Of a stretch of 33,960 nucleotides of DNA, positions 5,279 through 14,044 are shown piece after piece. Position 1 is the first letter of the stretch. Every line of letters starts with the position of its first letter. This DNA comes from Ignavibacteria bacterium GWF2_33_9 (GTDB lineage Bacteria > Bacteroidota > Ignavibacteria > Kapaibacteriales > UBA2268). The DNA is taken from NCBI GenBank assembly GCA_001804565.1, contig MHAC01000044.1:1-33960 (forward strand), read 5' to 3'. The notes under the pieces are model-generated. The model was not told the origin of the DNA. It searched no databases and was given only the letters and a program-made list of their open reading frames with translations. The position numbers and the translations under genes are program-made.

Positions 5279-8256
5279 TCTTCCTCCACTATCCGTATTT
5301 CTTCTTCGGTGAGGTCGTAAAGTTGGTAAACCAAATTATCTATTTGTTTGTCGAGGGAATCGCAAATGTTCTTGTACATTTGTTTATTGCTTTCTCCTTT
5401 TGCTTCGGAAAGGTACTTCTGATTCTCAAGCATCTGCTCTACCAAACTTACCATTTTATCATGTTTAGCTTTTTCATCTTTATTTGTGAAGTCTATGGTT
5501 TTAATTGGAATAGGTTTTAAGTTGACAGTCTTTATTTGAGCAAAAACTCTTCCACTTTCTTGTACCCTATTTTGGTATAAAAAATTAAATAGTTTACTAT
5601 TGTATATTCCTAATAAATATTTTAAATTTAAGTCAGTTAATAATAAGTGAATAACATGGGTACTATCAAGTGAAAAATATCCTTCTGTGTCTATTGTTGA
5701 AATTATTTTATCACTAGTTTGCCTACTAATTATTTTTTCTTTTACTTTAAACATATTTATATCAGTATTACTCCATAAATCCTTAGGTGAATAATAAACA
5801 AAATTATTATTGTAGGTAAGAGAATATCTGTTGATATCTCGTCCTTTAATAATTGGAAACCATTTATTATCTATTTGATTTTGAGATAAATATTTTTTAT
5901 TATCTCCTGTAATAATACCTTGGTAGATTTTAATAATTTTACCTAATTCTACAATTCCATCCTGATTATTTATTTTCTTTAATATTTGATTTGCATATTT
6001 ATTTTGAATTAAATTATAATCTAAGTCATTAAGAAACTCGCTTTTTAATACTTTTTCGAAATTCATAATATTAAAGTTATCTATATTTTTTATAGAACAG
6101 ACTGATGATTCAATTAACGATAAGTTTTTGTTATAAAGATAAATAGCACTTCCGCCGATTTCAGCATCAACAAATACTTTATAGCGCAAATCTAAAAGTG
6201 TTTCAAAGTGTCCTTTATTTAACATAAATTTTCTAAGAGATTTAAAAGATGTTGTATTATAAAAAGTATTAGGTATAATGAAGGAAAAATAACAACCATC
6301 TCCCATCAAGGAAACAACTTGTTCCATAAATAGAGCAAATAAATTAATCTTATATTCAAATGATGCCGTAAATTTTTTTTGATAATAGTCGATAATATTT
6401 TGATCTTGTGACTCTTGTTTTTTACCTAAAAGTAAAGTCCTATATGGAGGATTTCCTATTACAACATCGAAACCTCCATTTTTCATTATTTCTGGAAAGC
6501 CGTTTTTGCCGTCCCAATCGAATGTGTTTATTTTCCTCTTTTCTTTTTCATTGAAAAGCGAAGGTCGGTTTTCATTATAAAAATCACTTGCGATTAAGGA
6601 ATTTCCGCATTTGATATTATTTTCCAATTTCGGAAGTGTAGGAAGTTTGTACAAACTATTATCTTCAATCACTTCATCGTGGGAACTATCCTCCAATGCC
6701 TTCATCGAAAGTGAGAACTTCGTTACGAGAACCGCTTGGTCATCTATATCCACACCGAAAATATTATTCGTTAAAATATCCGATTTGAGTTTATGCGAAA
6801 GATGAATCGTATAATCCTCAGAATTGTTATTTTGAAAAATCCTCATACTCTTATTATTCCTGCTACGGAAAGAATCGAGAGGATTTTTCTTAGTCCATTT
6901 CGTCAGTTCATTATAATAATAATTTTTGTGCCAGTCAATAATTTTTTGGTAAGCAACGATTAGAAAACTGCCCGAACCACAAGCAGGGTCAAGCACTTTA
7001 ATTTTAGCAACTTCTTCGGGAGTTTTGCATTCGTCAAGCATTTTACCCAATGTATTGTCCACGATGTACTGCACGATATAGCGTGGTGTGTAGTAAACAC
7101 CACCGGCTTTCTTCTCATCGTATTTCGAAACGATTTGGAGAGTCGTACCTTTCTTTACGATTTGTTCAGCAATAAAAAGTTCATAAATATTGCCGATAAT
7201 TTCCACAGGCATAGCCGCAAGAGTATAAATCGAAATTTCCGGCTTGAGAGCGGAGAAAATGCTCTTCAGAACTGAATTATCAATTACGATTTCGTCCACA
7301 ACCGAATCATAAGAAAACATAGAACCATTATAAATATGGTCCAAACGAGTGAAAATATCACGGCAAAGTTCGTAAAGTTTAAGCTCGGATTTCTTGGATT
7401 GAGTAAGTTTCTCGAGAATCTGCGTTAAGTAATCTTCTTCTATATTCCTATCCGCAAGCATTTTAACGAATATAATTCGATTGATGACTAGCAAAGTAGC
7501 TTTAGTTAAACTGAAATCATCGAGAGATTTATCGTTCTTCCACATACTTTTAGCAATTGCGAGCCGCCAATCTTTCAAATCTGCCATAAACTGCTTATCG
7601 GGCGTGATGCGTTTTTCCGACAAATCCTTAGCCGTAATAGCCCATTTATCCAAAGAGCCATTGACCACATTATTGTACTCGAACAAATCCCAAAGTTCAT
7701 CGAATTTATTAACGTAATCGGTATAATGCCAATCCTTTAGAACGTGCTTATTGAAAGCTTCCGCACGGTTTTGCTTAAGTGGAGTAACGTCCTGACAATC
7801 AAAAAAACGGAATTCCTCAAAATCAGTAAGAACAGCAAGCCGGACCTGATTATTAGGATTATCTGATGAGTTCAAAGTTGACCAAGCGTATTGATACACC
7901 TGCCTGATGTACTGTTCATTGGTTTTGAGGTCATAGATAGGTTTCTTCGCTTCAATAAAAAAAGCAGATTTCATAGAATTAGTCTTCTTATCGGGGATTC
8001 TAATCAAATAATCGGGTCTTTTATTATTCTCTTTTCCTGTTTTACCGGTAACTTGAAGTTGGAAAATCTGACGTTCCGGCTCCAGTTCACGATTTGTAAC
8101 ATTCCAATTCAAACTTTCAAAAAGAGGTCTGATAAAATCATTTTCAATTTGAGCTTCTTTATAAGTTGAACCTTTGAATTGTTGAATATTCCTTTCAAAA
8201 TGATTTACTAATTCTTGAATTTCCTTTTTTGCTTCCTGCTTGGTGTATTGTTTCAT
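5275..8256 (-). CDS. Type IIG restriction-modification enzyme (PD-(D/E)XK + N6-adenine methyltransferase + TaqI-like specificity domain)
   Basis: At 993 residues it has the single-chain type IIG layout. An N-terminal nuclease domain carries E38 (IENDFIRPLF), R80-P81-D82 and E102-A-K104, the PD-x19-EXK pattern. A helical linker follows. The N6-adenine methyltransferase has motif I VLDPACGSGSF (D423-P-A-C-G-S-G) and motif IV DVVIGNPPY (N602-P-P-Y605). After it comes a target-recognition region (about 700-940) with INLFALFMEQ..., GRDINRY and the TaqI-like specificity style I-x-x-x-G-x-x-T-G-D-N-K. It should cut and methylate one DNA site on its own, without a separate specificity subunit. The ATG at 8256 is only 3 bases after the fmt stop, so it depends on upstream transcription. 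The C-terminal third (about 5540-6440) is visibly more AT-rich than the first half, which fits an exchanged recognition domain. No frameshift is seen; an A8 run lies in the coding strand near 6373-6380. Confidence 0.92.
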   Translation of the reverse strand: MKQYTKQEAKKEIQELVNHFERNIQQFKGSTYKEAQIENDFIRPLFESLNWNVTNRELEPERQIFQLQVTGKTGKENNKRPDYLIRIPDKKTNSMKSAFFIEAKKPIYDLKTNEQYIRQVYQYAWSTLNSSDNPNNQVRLAVLTDFEEFRFFDCQDVTPLKQNRAEAFNKHVLKDWHYTDYVNKFDELWDLFEYNNVVNGSLDKWAITAKDLSEKRITPDKQFMADLKDWRLAIAKSMWKNDKSLDDFSLTKATLLVINRIIFVKMLADRNIEEDYLTQILEKLTQSKKSELKLYELCRDIFTRLDHIYNGSMFSYDSVVDEIVIDNSVLKSIFSALKPEISIYTLAAMPVEIIGNIYELFIAEQIVKKGTTLQIVSKYDEKKAGGVYYTPRYIVQYIVDNTLGKMLDECKTPEEVAKIKVLDPACGSGSFLIVAYQKIIDWHKNYYYNELTKWTKKNPLDSFRSRNNKSMRIFQNNNSEDYTIHLSHKLKSDILTNNIFGVDIDDQAVLVTKFSLSMKALEDSSHDEVIEDNSLYKLPTLPKLENNIKCGNSLIASDFYNENRPSLFNEKEKRKINTFDWDGKNGFPEIMKNGGFDVVIGNPPYRTLLLGKKQESQDQNIIDYYQKKFTASFEYKINLFALFMEQVVSLMGDGCYFSFIIPNTFYNTTSFKSLRKFMLNKGHFETLLDLRYKVFVDAEIGGSAIYLYNKNLSLIESSVCSIKNIDNFNIMNFEKVLKSEFLNDLDYNLIQNKYANQILKKINNQDGIVELGKIIKIYQGIITGDNKKYLSQNQIDNKWFPIIKGRDINRYSLTYNNNFVYYSPKDLWSNTDINMFKVKEKIISRQTSDKIISTIDTEGYFSLDSTHVIHLLLTDLNLKYLLGIYNSKLFNFLYQNRVQESGRVFAQIKTVNLKPIPIKTIDFTNKDEKAKHDKMVSLVEQMLENQKYLSEAKGESNKQMYKNICDSLDKQIDNLVYQLYDLTEEEIRIVEEE
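5276..5305. repeat. 30-nt direct repeat, copy B (3' end of type IIG gene)
   Basis: On the plus strand this copy begins CACTCTTCCTCCACTATCCG and runs to 5305. It is the partner of 4270-4299, offset by exactly 1006 bases. It encodes the EEIRIVEEE tail of the restriction enzyme, its TGA, the GTG of the following gene and a GGAGG site. The two copies bracket the DUF2158-like, small TM and ASCH genes. Confidence 0.9.
5283..5287 (-). promoter_or_regulatory. Ribosome-binding site inside the type IIG gene for the DUF2158-like gene
   Basis: The minus strand reads GGAGG four bases before the GTG at 5278. It lies in the coding sequence of the last codons of the restriction enzyme, so translation of the two genes is coupled. 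Strong GGAGG sites are rare among the genes in this window. Confidence 0.6.
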
Positions 8257-8259
8257 ATA

Positions 8260-9192
8260 TTACTCCACTTTCCCTCTTGCTTCACCTCTGTATCCATTAA
8301 GAAAATCTTTGAAACTCATTTGTTTCTTTGTTTCAGGCTGCAATTCAAGTATCTCGATGCATCTGTCAGCACATCCGATATAGAATCGTTTATTGTCGAT
8401 AAGATATTCACCTGATTCAAGGCTAATGTCAAGTTCCGGAAGTTTTGCCCTAAGGAATTTCATATTCTTCCCTCCCCAAATCTTCCAAGCACCTGGAACA
8501 GGCGAAACTCCATTAATGAAGTTTTTCACATCATAGGCAGTTTTACTGAAATCCAATTCGCAATTTTCTCTGAAAATCTTTGGAGCTTTCGAGACCAAAT
8601 CCGGATTTTGCTTCTGGATAGATTTGTTTCCTTGGGCAAGTCTTTCAATTGTTCTAATTGCGATGGCTGGAGCTTTCTGCATTACTATTTCGTATAAATC
8701 TCCTGCAGTAATATCTGCAGCAATAGTAAATTCATCCTGCAGTAAAATTCCGCCTGCATCTACTTTTTCCTCCAGCAAAAAAGTCGTTATACCGGTTTCA
8801 GTGTCCCCATTAATTATAGTGTGGTTAATAGGTGCTGCACCACGATATTTCGGTAAAATACTCGGATGAATATTGAATGAACCGATGAAAGGAATTGCAA
8901 GAATTTCTGATGGTAAAATTTTAAAAGCAAACACAAGAAAAATATCTGCCTCGAAAGCTCTCAATTGATTGTGAAATTCAGTATCCTTTAAACTATCAGG
9001 TTGCAGAATAGGTAAATTCAGCTTTTCAGCTGCAATTTTCACCTCGCAAGGTGTAACTTTTTTGCCCCGTCCCTGTGGTTTGTCTTCGTTGGTAACTACA
9101 GCAACAACATTGTATTTTTCAGCCACAGTTTCCAGGACAGGAACTGCAATCTCAGGAGTACCGAAAAATATTATTCTAGGATTTATTAACAT
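8260..9192 (-). CDS. fmt: Methionyl-tRNA formyltransferase
   Basis: The 310-residue enzyme transfers a formyl group from 10-formyl-tetrahydrofolate to initiator Met-tRNA in the cytoplasm. The N-terminal hydrolase-like domain starts RIIFFGTPEIAVPVL, contains the DKPQGRGKK loop (37-45), and has the catalytic triad N107 and H109 in FNIHPSILPKYRGAAPI and D145 in EKVDAGGIL, at nearly the same numbers as in E. coli Fmt. The C-terminal OB-type tRNA-binding domain begins near residue 205 and includes NFINGVSPVPGAW. Length is normal for the family. The upstream GH2-like gene stops inside its start as GTGATG; I take the ATG at 9192, with the GTG at 9195 as the alternative. It is unusual that a defence cassette begins 3 bases after its stop. 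Confidence 0.97.
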   Translation of the reverse strand: MLINPRIIFFGTPEIAVPVLETVAEKYNVVAVVTNEDKPQGRGKKVTPCEVKIAAEKLNLPILQPDSLKDTEFHNQLRAFEADIFLVFAFKILPSEILAIPFIGSFNIHPSILPKYRGAAPINHTIINGDTETGITTFLLEEKVDAGGILLQDEFTIAADITAGDLYEIVMQKAPAIAIRTIERLAQGNKSIQKQNPDLVSKAPKIFRENCELDFSKTAYDVKNFINGVSPVPGAWKIWGGKNMKFLRAKLPELDISLESGEYLIDNKRFYIGCADRCIEILELQPETKKQMSFKDFLNGYRGEARGKVE

Positions 9193-11774
9193 CACAAAAG
9201 CATATTAAAGAAATAAGAAAGTGAACTCAAAAAGTTTGTCTGATATTGGTAAAGCAGATAAAATCCAAAGAAAAGAACTGCAAAACATGCTGCACCAACG
9301 AAATATACCTTGATAAAGTTTGCATCAAATAGTACAGCTGTTGCCTTCAAGATTCTGAATATTGACATCAAGAATATAATTATGGAGAAAAATATTATAA
9401 AATATACCATAACTGAATTTAACTGCAATAGCTTGAACATTACAATATCGAAAGGTAAGAGGAAAATAATTAGAACACTTCCCCAAATTGTAATATTTAC
9501 CACATCAAAATGATGTATATTCAAATGTTTGAAATAAGCGAATATTCTAATTAATAAAGCAACTAAATATACCATAATCAAATAAAGAAGTGCAAACACG
9601 AAAATTCCGGCAATAGGTATCCAAATGATTTTATAAATAATAGCAAGTGCAATTTGATTTGGTAAAAAGATATTTGTCAGGTATTGGAAAACCTCGGAAG
9701 ATTTATAATAATAAAAAAGAGATTCTGTGAAAATACCGAAAGAAAGAGCAATAATTATTCCCAAAGCATAAGTAAACATTGGTGAAAGAATTCTTTGGTC
9801 CCGAATGTCAGAATAGAAATTGAATGGACGTAAAGTTGCTCTCACAAAATATTCCTGGAATCTTCTATATCGAGAAAACAGCATAAAGAATAAAATGATT
9901 ACCAGCAAACTAACGATAATGAAAGTATACACAGTTTGTCCAAAATTGCCAATATCAATCAAAGGTTCATTTTCATCGTTGAATAATGCTTTCAACACAC
10001 TAAAAGAAAGTTTCGTTTTATGATTTAAATCTATTAATCCCCTAGATACAATTTTTTCATCGATATATTTAGTTGCTAAAATTGGATTTTGTGAGAAATA
10101 ATCATTAAAATCAGAATAAAATGCTCCATATCCGTTATTTACAATCGAGATTTTATAAATATTCTGTATATAATAACCCTGAAATTCTGTGCTCAAAGGA
10201 TCGGAATAGCCGTTATGATTATAATTTTGCGCCCCAACACCAAAACTTATAACAATCGGCATTGGATTCACTAACTCACGCAAAGCATTATATTCTTCAT
10301 TTAAATTTTCAAATGATTTATACGAAGTATATGATTGATAAATCAGGAAATCAAAAGGTTTATTATCTTCCAAATGATTTGTACTATAAACAGTTCTGAA
10401 AAGTAACTTGTCTGAATTTTCTTTGAATATTTTTGAAAGATTATTTATAAAATCTGTATAAAATGAAGTATTGTCTGCTAATCCAACTCCCAAACCTACT
10501 GCGACAACAGAAGGATGCGATGAATATTGAGTTATCAGATTCTTAGACTGATTAGTAATATTGGAAATTACGGTTTCGCTTGCAATTTGCTTTTCGGTAG
10601 TATTATTAAGCGGTAAATCAATGAATGCCATTATTCCGTACCTGTCACACAAAGACAACAAATAAGGTGATGGGTAATTGAATTTGAATATTACTGTATT
10701 CACACCCAGAATTTTAAGTAATTTGAAATCTGCTTCATATTTATCGGGCGAAAGATAATTCGAATTTCTAGTGAAATTTTCAGTATAATAAACTCCTTTG
10801 AATTTGAAAGGTTGTCCGTTGAAAATGAATGCACTGCCATTTTTGGTTTTCATAGACTTCAAAGTTCTGAAAGAGAAATTAGAAATTGATTCATCAACCA
10901 AACTTCCTCCTGCAAAAATTTTACAAACTACTTCATATAAATTCGGGAAATCTACTGACCAAGGTTTGAAATTGTATAGAGAAAATGAGTATTCTTTGTT
11001 AATCATTCTTTGCGATTCAAGTGAAAAAGGATACATATCTGAAGTTGCAATTGCCGTACCGCTGCCTTTTTCACGAATCTGGAACTGAATATAAAAAGAT
11101 TTGGAAGATATAGATTTATTCACAGAGTCAATTACATCAATTTTAGTCAAATTATCCAGATTTTTAGATGTGATTTCTGCTTTAATTTTCACTCTGGCTT
11201 GAGTCATTGAGCTGTTAAATTCGGATGTAAAGAGCATATTAGAAATATACAGCTGAGGAGTACCAACCAAGAAAATACTTCTAGGTATTCCAGTTATAAT
11301 CATCGGGGCAAAAATATCATTCTGCAAAGTGTTGGAAAATTCATCAATATCATTAGAAATTACAATTCGAATTGTATTATTTGAATTTGTGAGAACTTTT
11401 TGTGGAATATTGACATTGAATGGAATTCCATTACTAATATATTTTCCGATGAATTGTTCATTCACAAATACTTCTGCTTGATTAGATACCCCGAGGAAAT
11501 AAAGCGACCATACCATTCTGTTCATCATTTGCGGGTCGAATTTGAATTGTCTTTGGTAAACAATTTTATTTGCTTCAATCACGCTGCCGGGGACATTCAC
11601 TCTTTTCCACTGACCACCGTCAACAGAGTTATCCCACACTCCATCGAGAGAATAAACCAAACGAGTGGATGAAGGGAAAAGTTCTTTAATTTGCTGAGCA
11701 TCGAAAAGTTCTCCTCTTGCAAAAACTGAGATAATTGAAACAAAAAATATAACGAAAAATAGCACTTTTTTCAT
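9192..11774 (-). CDS. Secreted GH2-like (catalytically degenerate) domain fused to a polytopic membrane domain
   Basis: The 860-residue protein has a signal peptide (1-20, ending VFARG) and then the glycoside hydrolase family 2 order. A jelly-roll sugar-binding domain (about 40-180) has W-x-x-V-x-V-P-G and VFVNEQFIG. An Ig-like domain (about 180-320) follows, then a TIM-barrel-like part (about 325-560) with FKGVYYTENF and LLKILGVNTVIF. In true GH2 enzymes the barrel has H-P-S-V-x-x-x-x-x-G-N-E; here it is HPSVVAVGLGVG, with V430-G431 in place of Asn-Glu. The nucleophile Glu of the x-E-[FY]-G motif is replaced by S510 in ISFG. Hydrolysis is therefore unlikely. From about residue 608 there are six or seven TM helices with a Yip1-like look. 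The gene overlaps fmt by 3-4 bases. A sugar-sensing or envelope scaffold role is an inference. Confidence 0.75.
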   Translation of the reverse strand: MKKVLFFVIFFVSIISVFARGELFDAQQIKELFPSSTRLVYSLDGVWDNSVDGGQWKRVNVPGSVIEANKIVYQRQFKFDPQMMNRMVWSLYFLGVSNQAEVFVNEQFIGKYISNGIPFNVNIPQKVLTNSNNTIRIVISNDIDEFSNTLQNDIFAPMIITGIPRSIFLVGTPQLYISNMLFTSEFNSSMTQARVKIKAEITSKNLDNLTKIDVIDSVNKSISSKSFYIQFQIREKGSGTAIATSDMYPFSLESQRMINKEYSFSLYNFKPWSVDFPNLYEVVCKIFAGGSLVDESISNFSFRTLKSMKTKNGSAFIFNGQPFKFKGVYYTENFTRNSNYLSPDKYEADFKLLKILGVNTVIFKFNYPSPYLLSLCDRYGIMAFIDLPLNNTTEKQIASETVISNITNQSKNLITQYSSHPSVVAVGLGVGLADNTSFYTDFINNLSKIFKENSDKLLFRTVYSTNHLEDNKPFDFLIYQSYTSYKSFENLNEEYNALRELVNPMPIVISFGVGAQNYNHNGYSDPLSTEFQGYYIQNIYKISIVNNGYGAFYSDFNDYFSQNPILATKYIDEKIVSRGLIDLNHKTKLSFSVLKALFNDENEPLIDIGNFGQTVYTFIIVSLLVIILFFMLFSRYRRFQEYFVRATLRPFNFYSDIRDQRILSPMFTYALGIIIALSFGIFTESLFYYYKSSEVFQYLTNIFLPNQIALAIIYKIIWIPIAGIFVFALLYLIMVYLVALLIRIFAYFKHLNIHHFDVVNITIWGSVLIIFLLPFDIVMFKLLQLNSVMVYFIIFFSIIIFLMSIFRILKATAVLFDANFIKVYFVGAACFAVLFFGFYLLYQYQTNFLSSLSYFFNMLL

Positions 11775-11907
11775 AATTTTCCAAAATTTGCAATTTGTAA
11801 ATTATAAAATTACAAAAAAAACAAACAATTTATATTAAAATATTATATAATAATCATCAAAATTCTATAATTTTGATATTAAGAAAAAAATCAAAAAGAG
11901 AAAATAA
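11775..11907. other. Divergent AT-rich intergenic region
   Basis: This 133-base gap lies between the divergent GH2-like and bi-domain oxidoreductase genes and must hold promoters for both directions. On the plus strand a TAATTTTG (11868-11875) matches the Bacteroidota -7 element TAnnTTTG, but I see no TTG at the expected distance upstream, so I do not call a full promoter. No hairpin or clear operator is visible. Confidence 0.35.
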
Positions 11908-14043
11908 ATGCTTCAGGTTTTGCAACATCAAAAAACCGGCGAAATTATAGTCGAAGAATTGCCAATTCCTCAATGTTTCCCCGGGGGAATTTTGGTGGAA
12001 ATAAAAAACTCATTAATCAGTGCCGGTACGGAAAAAACTTCAGTTGATAATGCTAAAGCTTCACTTTTGGAAAGAGTAAAACGCCAGCCTGACCAGGTGA
12101 AACTTGTGATGGACTTCATTAAAAAAGAAGGCGTGTTTTCCACTTTGGAAAGAGTGAGGACGAAATTAAATTCATATAAATCACTGGGTTACTCTGCATC
12201 AGGGATTGTTCTGGAAAGCGATTGCCCAGAATTTTCACCCGGAGACAGAGTGGCGGTTGCCGGTGCAGGATATGCAATTCATAGTGAAGTTTGCGCAATT
12301 CCCAAAAATTTGGCTGTAAAATTAACTGAAAATGTTGACTTCGAATCTGCATCCTATACAACTGTTGCAGCAATTGCCCTGCAGGGTGTTCGTCGTGCAG
12401 AAGTGCAGTTGGGCGAAAATATTGCTGTAATCGGACTTGGCTTAATTGGACAGATAACAGTACAATTGCTTAAAGCAAACGGTGCAAATGTAGTAGGATT
12501 CGATATTGATGAATCAACATTCGATAATGCAATAAAATTCGGCTGTAAATCTGTTTTCCCAAGCAGCAAAGAATATGCAAAAGAAGCATTACAACAAACT
12601 AATACAAACGGATTCGATTCAGTCATAATTACTGCTTCCACTAGTTCCAATCAACCTCTTGAACTTGCAATCGATTTGCTCCGAAAAAAAGGTAAGGTGA
12701 TAATAGTTGGTGCTGTGAGTATGAATATTGCCAGGGGTGTTTTTTATCAGAAAGAGTTGGATCTTAGAATTGCTACAAGTTACGGACCCGGAAGATATGA
12801 CACTCTTTACGAGGAACTCGGTATGGATTATCCGATTGGATATGTACGCTGGACTGAAAACAGAAATATGGATGCAATAATCGAACTTCTTGCAAAAAAT
12901 CAATTGAACTTTTCAGCCTTAACCACACACAATTTCCATGTAAAAGAAGCAAAATCGGCTTACGAACTCATTTCCGGTGAAAAGAGCGAAAAATATCTAG
13001 GTATTGTATTGAATTATCCTGAAAGGGAAAATAAGTTAATAACACATTTAGATTTTAGGACTTCATCTGTCAAAACAGGTAAACTTGGGATTGGATTTAT
13101 CGGAGCAGGAACCTTTGCACAAAATTACCTGCTGCCGGCAATCCGATCTAATGATGTTAATTTTGTAGGAATTTCTAATTCTACTGCTCTTTCCACGAAA
13201 AATACAGCAGATAAATTCGGCTTTAAATCAGCATATACAAGTGGAATTGAATTAGCAAATAACACCGATATAGATTTGATATTCTGTGCTTCCAGACATG
13301 ATTCACATGCAAAGTATGTAACCGAAGCTCTAAAAAATAATAAGCATATATATGTAGAAAAACCGTTAGCTGTGAATCAGACTGAACTTGAAGAAATTCA
13401 AGAAGCCTATAATAATTCGCAAGGAAGTTTGATGGTTGGTTTCAACAGGCGGTTTTCCGATTCATTTCAGGAAATTCGGAAATTTTTCTCGCAAAGGAAA
13501 ATGCCTTTGAATATGATTTATCGTGTTAATGCCGGACAAATTCCCAAAAACCACTGGGTGCATTTACCAGAACAAGGAGGCAGGATAATTGGTGAAGTTT
13601 GCCATTTTGTGGATACGCTTACTTTCCTTGCAGGCTCTTTGCCGGTAGAAGTATTTGCATTTTCTTCATCAGCAGCAAATCAGGAAATTTCCAATTTTGA
13701 TAATGTTTCCATTAATCTTAAATTTGCCGATGGTTCAATCGGAACAATAATCTATACCTCGACCGGAGACAGTGGTTTGCCTAAGGAATATTGCGAAGTT
13801 TATGCTGAAGGAAAAACTGCGATAATGAACAACTTCAGTTCTGTGCAATTATTCCGTGCAGGAAAGGAGAAAGTATTGAAATTCGATGGAGAAAAAGGTA
13901 TTAAAAATGAAATTGCAAAAACTTGCGAAGCAGCGAAAAACGGTAAAAATATGCCAATTTCTCCTGAAGAAATTTTTACTACAACACGTGCTACTTTCCT
14001 GGCAATAGAATCTCTCAAAAAAGGGGAACCTTATAAGGTATAA
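11908..14043 (+). CDS. Bi-domain oxidoreductase: zinc-less MDR dehydrogenase fused to Gfo/Idh/MocA
   Basis: The 711-residue protein joins two NAD(P)-binding enzymes. The first (about 1-365) is a medium-chain dehydrogenase with GLGLIG (176-181) as the dinucleotide loop and no G-H-E or four-Cys zinc ligands where alcohol dehydrogenases have them. The second (about 392-711) is a Gfo/Idh/MocA oxidoreductase: GIGFIGAG (394-401), the E484-K-P486 signature in YVEKPLAV, and HWVHLPEQGGRIIGEVCHF as the sugar-binding strand. This fusion is known from Bacteroidota, cyanobacteria and other phyla in polysaccharide and nucleotide-sugar clusters, where it is thought to act on a sugar derivative. Here it stands at the head of a plus-strand pair with a histidine kinase that begins one base after its stop. 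Its substrate cannot be read from the sequence. Confidence 0.92.
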   Translation: MLQVLQHQKTGEIIVEELPIPQCFPGGILVEIKNSLISAGTEKTSVDNAKASLLERVKRQPDQVKLVMDFIKKEGVFSTLERVRTKLNSYKSLGYSASGIVLESDCPEFSPGDRVAVAGAGYAIHSEVCAIPKNLAVKLTENVDFESASYTTVAAIALQGVRRAEVQLGENIAVIGLGLIGQITVQLLKANGANVVGFDIDESTFDNAIKFGCKSVFPSSKEYAKEALQQTNTNGFDSVIITASTSSNQPLELAIDLLRKKGKVIIVGAVSMNIARGVFYQKELDLRIATSYGPGRYDTLYEELGMDYPIGYVRWTENRNMDAIIELLAKNQLNFSALTTHNFHVKEAKSAYELISGEKSEKYLGIVLNYPERENKLITHLDFRTSSVKTGKLGIGFIGAGTFAQNYLLPAIRSNDVNFVGISNSTALSTKNTADKFGFKSAYTSGIELANNTDIDLIFCASRHDSHAKYVTEALKNNKHIYVEKPLAVNQTELEEIQEAYNNSQGSLMVGFNRRFSDSFQEIRKFFSQRKMPLNMIYRVNAGQIPKNHWVHLPEQGGRIIGEVCHFVDTLTFLAGSLPVEVFAFSSSAANQEISNFDNVSINLKFADGSIGTIIYTSTGDSGLPKEYCEVYAEGKTAIMNNFSSVQLFRAGKEKVLKFDGEKGIKNEIAKTCEAAKNGKNMPISPEEIFTTTRATFLAIESLKKGEPYKV

Positions 14044-14044
14044 T

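Noticed and set aside
5176-5520. Open frame of 114 codons on the plus strand across the repeat region.
   Set aside because: It is antisense to two coupled genes and is explained by hydrophobic-residue codons in the opposite strand.
6373-6380. Run of eight A in the coding strand of the restriction enzyme, a possible phase-variation tract.
   Set aside because: Runs of this length are common in this AT-rich DNA, the frame is open, and nothing else marks it as a switch.
5275-8256. Reading of the large enzyme as a type I HsdM subunit or a BREX PglX.
   Set aside because: It has its own N-terminal PD-(D/E)XK domain and recognition region, and no HsdR, HsdS or BREX genes lie nearby.
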